This document shows, in pieces, positions 8,060-17,151 of a DNA stretch of 58,166 nucleotides. The stretch lies in NCBI GenBank assembly GCA_014239275.1, contig JAAZZF010000111.1:1-58166 (forward strand), given 5' to 3'. This DNA is from Flavobacteriaceae bacterium. Its GTDB lineage: Bacteria > Bacteroidota > Bacteroidia > Flavobacteriales > Flavobacteriaceae. The position numbers and the translations under genes were made by a program. The notes under the pieces are model-generated. The model was not told where the DNA came from and ran no database searches. It was given only the letters and a program-made list of their open reading frames with translations. How positions within the stretch are numbered: position 1 is the stretch's first letter; each line of letters begins with the position of its first letter.

Positions 8060-9280
8060 ATGCGTCTTCACAGAAATTTAGTTTTAGCAGTAATCAGGGT
8101 ACTTGATGGTGTTTTTAACCAAGATTTATATGCTGATAAAACCATAGAAAAAATATTAAAACAAGATAAAAGATGGGGAAGTAGAGATAGAGGCTTTATA
8201 GCTGAAACAAGCTATGAAATTGTTAGATGGAAAAGGCTTTATTTAAAAATTGCTGAAGTAAAAAAACCATTTGATCATCAAAATTTATGGAGAGTATTTT
8301 CTGTTTGGTCTATATTAAAAGGAATAGATTTACCTGATTGGAAAGAGTTTAAAGAAACGCCAAAAAGAAGAATAAAAGGAAAATTTGATAAGTTTTCTAA
8401 AATCAGAAAGTATAGAGAATCGATTCCTGATTGGATTGATGATTTAGCATGTAAAGAAATTGGAGAAAAAACATGGGAAAAAGAAATTTCTGTTTTAAAC
8501 AAAATGGCCCCTGTAATATTAAGAGCTAATACTTTAAAAAATAACGTTGATCAATTACAAAAAACTTTAGCTTCTGAAGAAATAATTACAAATAAAATAA
8601 AAGGATATCCAGATGCTTTGAAGTTAATAGAAAGAACCAATTTGTTTAATAAAGATTCTTTTCAAAATGGATTATATGAAATACAAGATGCTTCCTCACA
8701 ACTTGTTGCTCCATTTCTAGAGATTAAACCAGGAATGAAAATTTGTGACGTTTGTGCGGGAGCAGGCGGTAAAACACTTCATCTATCGTCTTTAACTAAT
8801 AATAAAGGTCAAATAATTGCAATGGATATTTATAAGCATAAACTTGTTCAGTTAAAAAAAAGAGCCAAAAGAAATGGGGCCTTTAATATAGAAACTAAAC
8901 TAATAGAAAATAATAAATCTATAAAGAGACTTAAAGGTAAAATTGATAGGTTACTCATCGACGCACCTTGTTCTGGATTAGGTGTTTTAAGGAGGAATCC
9001 CGATTCAAAATGGAAATTAGAACCTGAATTTTTAGAAAATATAAAAAAACTACAACTGGATCTTTTAATAAAATATTCTTCATTGATAAAGTCAAATGGA
9101 AAAATGGTTTATGCTACATGCTCTATTTTACCTTCGGAAAATGAGCTTCAAATAAAAAAATTTTTAGAATCACAAGAAGGGAAAAAATTTAAATTAGAAG
9201 AAGAAAAAAAAATAAGTCCATTAATTTCTGGTTTTGACGGGTTTTACATGGCAAGACTATGTTTAAAAGAAACATGTTGA
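8060..9280 (+). CDS. rsmB: RsmB-like 16S rRNA (cytosine-C5) methyltransferase
   Basis: 406 residues. An N-terminal NusB-like helical domain (1-130, with DKRWGSRDRGFIAE) precedes a class I SAM-dependent methyltransferase. Motif I is VCAGAGGKT near 230, the DAPCSGLGVLRRNPD loop near 300 carries one of the paired cysteines, and YATCSILPSEN near 350 carries the catalytic one. This is the RsmB/NOP2 family; in E. coli RsmB makes m5C967 in 16S rRNA. The RsmB assignment rests on the NusB-like N-terminal domain, but other family members modify different positions. It is followed by purL with a separate promoter. Confidence 0.85.
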   Translation: MRLHRNLVLAVIRVLDGVFNQDLYADKTIEKILKQDKRWGSRDRGFIAETSYEIVRWKRLYLKIAEVKKPFDHQNLWRVFSVWSILKGIDLPDWKEFKETPKRRIKGKFDKFSKIRKYRESIPDWIDDLACKEIGEKTWEKEISVLNKMAPVILRANTLKNNVDQLQKTLASEEIITNKIKGYPDALKLIERTNLFNKDSFQNGLYEIQDASSQLVAPFLEIKPGMKICDVCAGAGGKTLHLSSLTNNKGQIIAMDIYKHKLVQLKKRAKRNGAFNIETKLIENNKSIKRLKGKIDRLLIDAPCSGLGVLRRNPDSKWKLEPEFLENIKKLQLDLLIKYSSLIKSNGKMVYATCSILPSENELQIKKFLESQEGKKFKLEEEKKISPLISGFDGFYMARLCLKETC

Positions 9281-9324
9281 TAAGTATTTTAAAATCGTTA
9301 TTTAAATTTAATTTTTACGATATC

Positions 9325-9351
9325 TTGTTTGGTTTTTTTCTTATAAATTTG
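9325..9351 (+). promoter_or_regulatory. Candidate purL promoter
   Basis: TAAATTTG at 9344-9351 is a perfect match to the Bacteroidetes -7 consensus TAnnTTTG. A TTG lies 16 nt upstream (9325-9327), slightly closer than the usual spacing. The predicted start of transcription is near 9357, leaving a leader of roughly 20 nt before the purL ATG. No PurR-like operator or purine riboswitch fold was seen in this short gap. Confidence 0.45.
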
Positions 9352-9379
9352 AATAAATTTTAAAATTTCTTAGTCCTTA

Positions 9380-12300
9380 ATGGTTCTTTTCTTTAAAGAC
9401 AAAAACGAATTAATATACGCAGTAGATTCAGTTGAAGGCTTAGACTCAAAAAACATCTCCAAATTAGAATGGTTATTTGTTGCAACTTATTTAAAGGAGT
9501 GTAAAGTTGTTCCTAAAAAATATTTAGGTCCAAAAAAGACAATGATTTCTCCATGGAGTACTAATGCCGTTGAAATTACTCAGAATATGGCTGTAAATGG
9601 TTTAAAAAGAATTGAAGTATTTAAATTATTAAAAAGTAATTCTAAAAAGTTTGATTCAATGCTTTTTGAGACTTACAATCAATTAGATCAAGAAATTTTT
9701 AAAAACTCCATAATTCCAGATCCTCTTATAGAAATTGAAGATATAGCAAGTTATAACGAAAAAGAAGGATTGGCATTAAGCAAAGAAGAAATAATTTATT
9801 TAAAAACTTTATCAAAAAAAATAAAAAGAAAATTAACAGATTCTGAAGTTTTTGGTTTTTCTCAAGTAAATTCTGAACATTGTAGACATAAAATTTTCAA
9901 TGGAAAATTTATCATTGATGGTAAAGAAAAAGATTTATCCCTTTTTAAATTAATAAAGAAAACCTCAAAATTAAATCCAAATGAGATTGTTTCTGCTTAT
10001 AAAGATAATGTTGCATTTGTTGAAGGTCCAAACGTAGAACAGTTTGCTCCTAAGAATCCTGAGATACCCTCCTATTTTGAAAAAACAAATTTTAAATCAG
10101 TTATTTCATTAAAAGCAGAAACTCATAACTTTCCAACTACTGTAGAACCTTTTAATGGTGCGGCAACAGGATCAGGGGGAGAAATTAGAGATAGATTAGC
10201 CGGTGGAAAAGGATCTCTTCCACTAGCAGGTACAGCAGTCTACATGACATCTTACCCAAGAATAGATAAGAAAAGATCTTGGGTAAATGATGCTAGAAAT
10301 TGGCTTTATCAAACTCCTTTAGATATATTAATTAAAGCTTCTAATGGAGCTTCTGATTTTGGAAATAAATTTGGACAACCATTAATTTCAGGATCAGTTT
10401 TTACATTTGAGCACAACTCTGATAATTTAAATTTAGGATATGATAAAGTTATTATGTTAGCAGGTGGAATTGGTTTTGGAAAAAAGGATCAAAGTTTAAA
10501 AGATATTCCTAATGAAAATGATACTATTGTAGTTTTAGGAGGAGACAATTATAGGATTGGTATGGGTGGAGCAGCAGTTTCTTCAACAGAAACTGGTAAA
10601 TACAGCTCTGGAATAGAACTAAATGCAGTTCAGAGGTCAAATCCTGAGATGCAAAAAAGAGTTGCAAATACTATTAGGGCTTTTGTAGAATCTAAGAAAA
10701 ATTCTATCATTTCTATTCATGATCATGGAGCTGGAGGGCATCTAAATTGTCTTTCTGAACTAGTTGAAAAAACTGGAGGAGTTATAGATTTAGACTGTCT
10801 TCCAATAGGTGACAATACCCTTTCATTTAAAGAAATTATTGGAAATGAATCCCAAGAAAGGATGGGACTTATTATATCAGAAAAAAATTATAAAAATTTA
10901 AAAAAAATTGCCGATAGAGAAAAAGCTCCATGCTATAAAGTTGGAAAAGTAAAAAATGACAAAAAATTTGTTATACATTCTAGTTCTTTAAAAAAATCTC
11001 CTATAAACCTTTCTTTATCTGATTTTTTTGGAAATTCTCCTCAAACTATAATGAAGGATTCTACGATCAAAACTAATTTTTCAGAACTTAACTACCAGGC
11101 ACATAATTTAAAAGAATACTTGACTAATGTTTTAAGTTTAGAATCAGTTGCATGCAAAGATTGGTTAACTAATAAAGTAGATAGATGTGTAACTGGAAAA
11201 GTTGCTAAACAACAATGTACTGGTTCTTTGCAACTTCCACTTAATAATTGTGGAGTTATGGCTTTAGATTACTTAGGAATGAATGGGGTGGCAACATCAA
11301 TTGGCCATTCTCCATTAGTAGCATTAATTGACCCTGGTGCTGGTTCTAGAAATGCTATTGGAAAGGCATTAACAAATATTATTTGGGCTCCACTAGAAAA
11401 AAGTATAAAATCAGTTACTCTTTCAGCTAATTGGATGTGGCCATGTAATAATTCTGGTGAAGATGCGAGACTTTACAAAGCTGTAGAGGCATGTTCAAAA
11501 TTTGCAATTGATTTGGGAATTAATATCCCCACTGGAAAAGATTCTTTGTCAATGAAACAAAAATATAAAGATAAAGAAGTTGTATCTCCTGGAACAGTTA
11601 TCATTTCCGCAGCAGCTAATTGTAATGATATTAATAAAGTGGTTGAGCCAGTATTTATTAATAATGAAGATTTTATTTATTATGTTGACTTTTCAAAAAT
11701 GAGTTCTAAACTTGGTGGTTCAGCATTTGCTCAAACATTAGGAAAAATTGGATCTGAAGCATCAGATGTTTTAGATGGAATATACTTCAAAAAAGTCTTT
11801 AATGGCTTACAAAATTTAATTAAAAAAGGAATAATAATATCAGGACATGACATTAGTTCAGGAGGTTTAATAACTACATTGCTTGAGATGTGTTTTCCAG
11901 AAAATAAAATTGGTGCAGAAATAGATTTGTCCTTTTCTAATGAAAATGACATTATAAAATTATTATTTAGCGAAAATATTGGTGTTGTCTTTCAAGCAAA
12001 TACAATTATTGAAAAAGAACTCGATTCACAAGAAATTACTTTTCAGAAATTAGGTAAAGTAAATAATAGTGGTGTATTGAATATAATTAAAGAAAAAGCA
12101 TCATATAATTTTAATATTGATAAATACAGAGATATTTGGTATAAAACTTCCTATTTATTAGATATTAACCAAAGTGGAAAAATAAAAGCAAAAGAAAGGT
12201 TTAATAATTTTAAAAAACAACCCCTAAAATTTAAATTTCCAATTAATTTCAATGGTAAACTAAATAAACTAAATAATAATAAAATTAAAGCAGCAGTTAT

Positions 12301-13030
12301 AAGGGAAAAAGGCAGTAATTCAGAAAGAGAAATGGCTTATGCTATGAGTTTAGTAGGTTTTGAGGTAAAAGATATTCATATGACAGATTTGATTTCAGGA
12401 AGAGAAAATTTGGAAAATATTCAATTTATTGTTGCTGTTGGTGGTTTTTCTAACTCCGATGTTTTAGGGTCTGCTAAAGGTTGGGCAGGTTCATTTCTTT
12501 ATAATAATAAAGCTAAAAATAGTTTAATGAATTTTTATGACAGAAAAGATACTCTTTCTTTAGGGGTATGTAATGGTTGTCAACTCTTTATAGAATTAGG
12601 ACTTTTACATCCTGAACATAAGAAAAAACCAAAGATGGTCTATAATGATTCCAATAAATTTGAATGTATCTTTACTTCAATTAAAGTTCAAAAAAATAAT
12701 TCTGTAATGTTTGGAAGTTTATCAGGTTCTAAATTAGGTATTTGGTCAGCACATGGAGAAGGTAAATTTATCTTGCCTTATAATGAAAGTAGATATAAAA
12801 TTATAGGTAAATATGGTTATAAAGAATACCCTGCAAATCCTAATGGATCAAATTACAATACTGCTATTATAAGTAATGAAGATGGCAGACATATTGCAAT
12901 GATGCCACATTTAGAAAGATCTACCTTCCCTTGGAATTGGCCTTATTACCCAAAAAATAGAAATGAAGAAATTTCTCCTTGGGTTTTAGCATTCCAAAAT
13001 GCTAAAATTTGGTTAGAAAAAAATATATAA
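9380..13030 (+). CDS. purL: Phosphoribosylformylglycinamidine synthase, single-chain form
   Basis: 1216 residues carrying synthetase and glutaminase in one chain. The N-terminal and synthetase parts show SQVNSEHCRHKIF, the AETHNFPTTVEPFNGAATGSGGEIRD motif (about 250-275) and HDHGAGG near 450. The C-terminal class I glutaminase starts near 970 (VIREKGSNSEREMAYA), with its nucleophile in GVCNGCQLF near 1065 and the catalytic histidine region at MMPHLERS near 1175. It converts FGAR, ATP and glutamine to FGAM in purine synthesis. No other pur gene lies nearby. The family runs to about 1220-1300 residues, so the length is normal. Confidence 0.97.
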   Translation: MVLFFKDKNELIYAVDSVEGLDSKNISKLEWLFVATYLKECKVVPKKYLGPKKTMISPWSTNAVEITQNMAVNGLKRIEVFKLLKSNSKKFDSMLFETYNQLDQEIFKNSIIPDPLIEIEDIASYNEKEGLALSKEEIIYLKTLSKKIKRKLTDSEVFGFSQVNSEHCRHKIFNGKFIIDGKEKDLSLFKLIKKTSKLNPNEIVSAYKDNVAFVEGPNVEQFAPKNPEIPSYFEKTNFKSVISLKAETHNFPTTVEPFNGAATGSGGEIRDRLAGGKGSLPLAGTAVYMTSYPRIDKKRSWVNDARNWLYQTPLDILIKASNGASDFGNKFGQPLISGSVFTFEHNSDNLNLGYDKVIMLAGGIGFGKKDQSLKDIPNENDTIVVLGGDNYRIGMGGAAVSSTETGKYSSGIELNAVQRSNPEMQKRVANTIRAFVESKKNSIISIHDHGAGGHLNCLSELVEKTGGVIDLDCLPIGDNTLSFKEIIGNESQERMGLIISEKNYKNLKKIADREKAPCYKVGKVKNDKKFVIHSSSLKKSPINLSLSDFFGNSPQTIMKDSTIKTNFSELNYQAHNLKEYLTNVLSLESVACKDWLTNKVDRCVTGKVAKQQCTGSLQLPLNNCGVMALDYLGMNGVATSIGHSPLVALIDPGAGSRNAIGKALTNIIWAPLEKSIKSVTLSANWMWPCNNSGEDARLYKAVEACSKFAIDLGINIPTGKDSLSMKQKYKDKEVVSPGTVIISAAANCNDINKVVEPVFINNEDFIYYVDFSKMSSKLGGSAFAQTLGKIGSEASDVLDGIYFKKVFNGLQNLIKKGIIISGHDISSGGLITTLLEMCFPENKIGAEIDLSFSNENDIIKLLFSENIGVVFQANTIIEKELDSQEITFQKLGKVNNSGVLNIIKEKASYNFNIDKYRDIWYKTSYLLDINQSGKIKAKERFNNFKKQPLKFKFPINFNGKLNKLNNNKIKAAVIREKGSNSEREMAYAMSLVGFEVKDIHMTDLISGRENLENIQFIVAVGGFSNSDVLGSAKGWAGSFLYNNKAKNSLMNFYDRKDTLSLGVCNGCQLFIELGLLHPEHKKKPKMVYNDSNKFECIFTSIKVQKNNSVMFGSLSGSKLGIWSAHGEGKFILPYNESRYKIIGKYGYKEYPANPNGSNYNTAIISNEDGRHIAMMPHLERSTFPWNWPYYPKNRNEEISPWVLAFQNAKIWLEKNI

Positions 13031-13043
13031 AATTTTTGTAAAT

Positions 13044-13078
13044 ATATTATGCGCGCATAGTATTTTTTTTTAAATTTG
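13044..13078 (+). promoter_or_regulatory. GC-rich palindrome with T-tract: purL terminator and/or MarR operator, plus marR -7 box
   Basis: Bases 13044-13063 form an imperfect 20-bp palindrome around the perfect core TATGCGCGCATA (13048-13059), conspicuous in such AT-rich DNA. As RNA it folds into an 8-bp stem with one G-U pair and a CGCG loop, followed by nine T residues (13063-13071), which reads as a weak intrinsic terminator 13 nt after purL. The same palindrome ends 29 bp before the marR start, where a MarR autorepressor would bind. TAAATTTG at 13071-13078 is a perfect -7 box for marR, and the palindrome covers the place of the -33 element, where no TTG is present. The sequence does not decide between the two readings, and both could hold. 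Confidence 0.5.
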
Positions 13079-13092
13079 ATTTAAATAATTAG

Positions 13093-13533
13093 ATGAAAAA
13101 AAAAACTATTGATCAAGTGCTAAGATCTACCTGGCAGGCAATTGCTAAAATGTATAATGAGGAAGCATCTAAATATAATTCTTCGATGGCAGCTGGATTT
13201 GCTTTATTAAGTATAGATCCCAAAAAAGGAACACCCTCCACCTCTCTAGGGCCTAAAATGGGTATGGAAGCAACTAGTCTATCAAGAACCCTGAAATCTT
13301 TGGAAGCAAAAAAATTAATTAAAAGAAAACCTAATCCAAATGATGGAAGAAGTGTTCTTATTTATTTAACAGAAAAAGGTAAAATACATAGGGACTTATC
13401 TAGAGTTGCTGTTTTAAAATTTAATCAAGCAATTAAAAATGAAATAGGAGATAAATCATTAGAAAATTTTCACAATACAATTAAAAAAATAAATGAACTA
13501 ATTAAGAATAAAAAAAAAATATTCAGTTTTTAA
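13093..13533 (+). CDS. MarR family transcriptional regulator, probable regulator of the beta-oxidation operon
   Basis: 146 residues with a winged helix-turn-helix: helices around MGMEATSLSRTLKSLEAKKLI (about 55-78) and the wing KRKPNPNDGRSVLIYLTEKG (about 79-98), the DxRS hallmark of MarR proteins. N- and C-terminal helices provide the dimer interface. It lies 20 bp upstream of fadN and runs with it, so it most likely controls, and is transcribed with, the fatty acid degradation genes. MarR-type regulators commonly respond to small acidic or CoA ligands; the ligand here is unknown. A palindrome just upstream is a candidate autoregulatory site. Confidence 0.9.
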   Translation: MKKKTIDQVLRSTWQAIAKMYNEEASKYNSSMAAGFALLSIDPKKGTPSTSLGPKMGMEATSLSRTLKSLEAKKLIKRKPNPNDGRSVLIYLTEKGKIHRDLSRVAVLKFNQAIKNEIGDKSLENFHNTIKKINELIKNKKKIFSF

Positions 13534-13553
13534 TTTATATATAAAAGAAAAAA

Positions 13554-15959
13554 ATGAAAAGAAAAATTAATAGTGTTGCAGTAATTGGATCTGGTGTAAT
13601 GGGATCAGGGATTGCATGTCATTTTGCAAATATTGGAATAAAAGTTCTTTTGCTAGATATTGCACCAAATAAATTAAATGAATCTGAAGAAAAACTTAAC
13701 CTGTCTTTAGAAGATAAAGTAGTAAAAAACAGAATTGTAAACGAAATGTTTCAAAGATGTATAAAATCTAAACCTGCTCCGCTCTATCACAAGAATTTTG
13801 CAAAAAGAATAACTTTAGGAAATCTTTCAGATGATATTAACAAAATAAGTAAAGTTGATTGGATAATTGAAGTGGTTACAGAGAAGCTAAGTATTAAACA
13901 AATTGTATTTGAACAAATCGAAAAATATAGAACCAAAGGAACTCTTGTAACTTCAAATACTTCTGGTATTCCAATTAAACAAATGAATGAGGGAAGATCT
14001 GAAGATTTTAAAAGTAATTTTGCAGTAACTCATTTTTTTAATCCACCACGTTATTTAAAATTATTTGAAATTATCCCTGGCCCTGATTGCAATTCTGAAA
14101 TAATTGATTTCCTAAATGATTTTGGTGAAAGATACCTAGGTAAAGATTCCGTTTTAGCTAAAGATACACCAGGCTTTATTGGAAATAGAATTGGAACATT
14201 TGGAATGGTAAATATTTTAAATAACATAAAAAAATTAGATCTATCAATTGAAGAAATTGATAAATTAACGGGACCTATTATTGGCAGTCCAAAATCTGCA
14301 ACTTTCAGAACAAGTGATATTGTTGGATTAGATACAACTGTTAATGTAGCTACGGGTATATATAAAAATTGCCTAAATGATGAGTTTAGGGATACTTTTA
14401 AATTACCTAAATATATCTACAAAATGTTAGAAAATAATTGGTTAGGATCCAAAACAAATGGTGGTTTTTACAAGAGAATTAAAGATGAGAATGGAAAATC
14501 TACTATTCTTTCCCTTGATCTTGAATCACTTGAATATTCACCAGTTAAAAAAGTATCATTTGAAACAATTAGTAATGCTAGAAAAATAAATAACGTTATT
14601 GACAGGTTTTCAGTATTACTTGAAGGAAAAGACAAAGCAGGAGAGTTTTATAGATTTAATTTTGGAACCATGTTTTCTTACATACAAAATAGAATTCCTG
14701 AAATTTCAAATGAATTATACAAAATTGATGATGCATTAAAAGCAGGCTTTGGATGGAAAAATGGTCCTTTTCAAATTTGGGATTCAATTGGCATAAAAAA
14801 AGGTGTTGAAATAATGAAGTCTTTAGGTTATAAACCAGCTGAATGGATTTCTGAAATGACAAAAAATAATGTTGATAATTTCTATAAAGTAGAAAATAGA
14901 AAAATTCATTATTACGATTTAAACACCAAATCTTTTATTATAAAACCAGGTCAAGATTCATTAATAATACTTAACAACCTAAATAAAAGTTCTATTATAT
15001 GGGAAAACTCCGATTCGATAATAAAAGATCTTGGTGATGAAATTATCAACTTAGAATTTAGAACCAAAATGAATACTCTTGGCCAAGGAGTTCTTATGGG
15101 CATCAATAAAGCTGTAGACTTAGCGGAAAAGAATTACAAAGGAATTGTAATTGGAAATGAAGGTTCTCATTTTTCTGCAGGAGCTAATTTGGGTGCAATT
15201 TTCATGGCATCAGCTGAACAGGAATATGATGAAATAAATTTTGCTATTAAATTTTTTCAAGATAGTATGATGAAATTAAGATATTCCAGTATACCTGTTA
15301 TTGCAGCTCCGCATGGTCTAACTTTAGGTGGAGGTTGTGAGGTTACAATGCATTCTGATAAAGCTGTTGTTTATAGCGAAAGCTATATAGGTTTAGTTGA
15401 GGTTGGGGCTGGTTTAATTCCTGGTGGTGGCGGATGTAAAGAAATGGCTTTAAGAGCATCTAAAAAGTTTAGCAAAAATGATGTTGAACTCAATGTTCTT
15501 CAAGAATATTTTTTAAATATAGGTATGGCTAAAACTTCAACGTCTGCATATGAAGCAATAGATTTAGGTTACTTACAACCAAATAATGATACCATTATAA
15601 TGAATAAGAATCATCAAATTTCCATTGCAAAAAAACATGCAATTTTAATGTCTGACTATGGATATTTACCTCCATGTAAAGAAAAAAATATTAAAGTTTT
15701 AGGTAAACAAGCCTTAGGAATGTTTATGGTTGGAAGTGATACAATGAAAGCAGGCGGATATATTTCGGAACATGACCAAAAAATTGCTAATAAAATTGCG
15801 TATGTAATAAGTGGTGGAGATTTATCACAGTCTACTTTAGTTAATGAACAATACTTACTCGACTTAGAAAGGGAGGCATTTCTTTCATTATGTTCAGAAC
15901 GAAAAACACTAGAAAGAATTCAGTATATCTTAAAAACAGGGAAACCATTAAGAAATTAA
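13554..15959 (+). CDS. fadN: 3-hydroxyacyl-CoA dehydrogenase/enoyl-CoA hydratase fusion, FadN type
   Basis: 801 residues. The dehydrogenase comes first: the Rossmann motif VIGSGVMGSG at residues 9-18 binds NAD, THFFNPPRYLKLFEI sits near 160, and DTPGFIGNRIG near 205 joins the C-terminal helical part. The enoyl-CoA hydratase domain follows, with the oxyanion-hole segments SHFSAGANLGAIF near 540 and LTLGGGCEVTMH near 590. This order, dehydrogenase before hydratase, is that of Bacillus FadN (YusL) and the reverse of E. coli FadB. It performs the two middle steps of beta-oxidation. The thiolase gene starts 3 bp downstream, as in the Bacillus yusLKJ order. Confidence 0.93.
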   Translation: MKRKINSVAVIGSGVMGSGIACHFANIGIKVLLLDIAPNKLNESEEKLNLSLEDKVVKNRIVNEMFQRCIKSKPAPLYHKNFAKRITLGNLSDDINKISKVDWIIEVVTEKLSIKQIVFEQIEKYRTKGTLVTSNTSGIPIKQMNEGRSEDFKSNFAVTHFFNPPRYLKLFEIIPGPDCNSEIIDFLNDFGERYLGKDSVLAKDTPGFIGNRIGTFGMVNILNNIKKLDLSIEEIDKLTGPIIGSPKSATFRTSDIVGLDTTVNVATGIYKNCLNDEFRDTFKLPKYIYKMLENNWLGSKTNGGFYKRIKDENGKSTILSLDLESLEYSPVKKVSFETISNARKINNVIDRFSVLLEGKDKAGEFYRFNFGTMFSYIQNRIPEISNELYKIDDALKAGFGWKNGPFQIWDSIGIKKGVEIMKSLGYKPAEWISEMTKNNVDNFYKVENRKIHYYDLNTKSFIIKPGQDSLIILNNLNKSSIIWENSDSIIKDLGDEIINLEFRTKMNTLGQGVLMGINKAVDLAEKNYKGIVIGNEGSHFSAGANLGAIFMASAEQEYDEINFAIKFFQDSMMKLRYSSIPVIAAPHGLTLGGGCEVTMHSDKAVVYSESYIGLVEVGAGLIPGGGGCKEMALRASKKFSKNDVELNVLQEYFLNIGMAKTSTSAYEAIDLGYLQPNNDTIIMNKNHQISIAKKHAILMSDYGYLPPCKEKNIKVLGKQALGMFMVGSDTMKAGGYISEHDQKIANKIAYVISGGDLSQSTLVNEQYLLDLEREAFLSLCSERKTLERIQYILKTGKPLRN

Positions 15960-15962
15960 ATT

Positions 15963-17147
15963 ATGAAAGAAGCATATATAGTTAAAGCATATCGAACTGC
16001 TGTTGGAAAAGCTCCAAAAGGATTGTTTAAATTTAAAAGACCTGATGAGCTTGCCTCAGAGACAATAAATTATATGGCAAATCAAATTCCAGAGTTAGAT
16101 AAAACAAGAATTGATGACGTCATTGTTGGTAATGCAACACCAGAAGCAGAACAAGGATTAAATATTGGTAGAGTTATTTCGTTAATGGGATTAAAAGTAG
16201 AAGATGTCCCTGGAGTAACAGTTAATAGGTATTGCGCTTCAGGACTAGAAACTATAGCGATGGCTTCTGCCAAAATTAAATCAGGAATGGCAGATTGTAT
16301 TATTGCAGGAGGAGTTGAAAGTATGAGTTTTATACCTATGGGAGGATATAAACCAGTTCCAGACTATGGAATTGCCAAACAAGGAAAAGAAGATTATTAC
16401 TGGGGAATGGGGCTTACTGCTGAACAGGTAGCCCAACAGTTTAATATTAATAGAGATGATCAAGATGAATTTGCTTTAAACTCCCACTTAAAGGCTGTTG
16501 ATGCTATTTCAAAAGGAAAATTTAAATCACAAATTGTTCCAATAAAAGTTGAGGAAACATATTTGGACAGTAATGGTAAAAAATCTTCAAGAGAGTATAC
16601 AGTTGATACAGATGAAGGGCCAAGAAAAGATACCAATTTAAAAGTTCTAAATAAGTTAAGACCTGTTTTTAGAATGAATGGTAGTGTTACAGCGGGTAAT
16701 TCATCTCAAATGAGTGATGGTGCAGCATTTGTGATTATAATGAGTGGAAAAATGGTTAAAGAATTGAATGTTGAACCAATTGCAAGGTTAGTCAATTATG
16801 CAGTGGCCGGTGTTCCTCCCAAAATAATGGGGATTGGACCTGTTAAAGCTATACCTAAAGTTCTTAAACAAGCTGAAATGAAAATAGAGGATATTGATCT
16901 TATAGAATTAAATGAAGCTTTTGCATCTCAATCATTAGCAGTTATTAGAGAATTAAATTTAAATAGTGAAATAATTAATGTTAACGGAGGAGCAATTGCA
17001 CTTGGTCATCCACTTGGTTGCTCCGGAGCAAAATTATCAGTGCAACTTTTTGATGAAATGAGATTAAAAAAATCAAAATATGGTATGGTAACCATGTGTG
17101 TAGGAACTGGACAAGGAGCTGCAGGCATTTATGAATTTTTAAATTAA
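15963..17147 (+). CDS. fadA: Acetyl-CoA C-acyltransferase (3-ketoacyl-CoA thiolase)
   Basis: 394 residues, the standard thiolase length. The acyl-accepting cysteine is Cys91 in [13 protein letters not shown]; the other catalytic residues lie in [16 protein letters not shown] (about 340-355) and [14 protein letters not shown] at the C-terminus. It cleaves 3-ketoacyl-CoA with CoA to release acetyl-CoA, the last step of the beta-oxidation spiral. It is packed tightly between fadN (3 bp) and fadE (4 bp). A biosynthetic acetoacetyl-CoA thiolase would share these motifs, but the operon argues for degradation. Confidence 0.95.
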   Translation: MKEAYIVKAYRTAVGKAPKGLFKFKRPDELASETINYMANQIPELDKTRIDDVIVGNATPEAEQGLNIGRVISLMGLKVEDVPGVTVNRYCASGLETIAMASAKIKSGMADCIIAGGVESMSFIPMGGYKPVPDYGIAKQGKEDYYWGMGLTAEQVAQQFNINRDDQDEFALNSHLKAVDAISKGKFKSQIVPIKVEETYLDSNGKKSSREYTVDTDEGPRKDTNLKVLNKLRPVFRMNGSVTAGNSSQMSDGAAFVIIMSGKMVKELNVEPIARLVNYAVAGVPPKIMGIGPVKAIPKVLKQAEMKIEDIDLIELNEAFASQSLAVIRELNLNSEIINVNGGAIALGHPLGCSGAKLSVQLFDEMRLKKSKYGMVTMCVGTGQGAAGIYEFLN

Positions 17148-17151
17148 AAAA

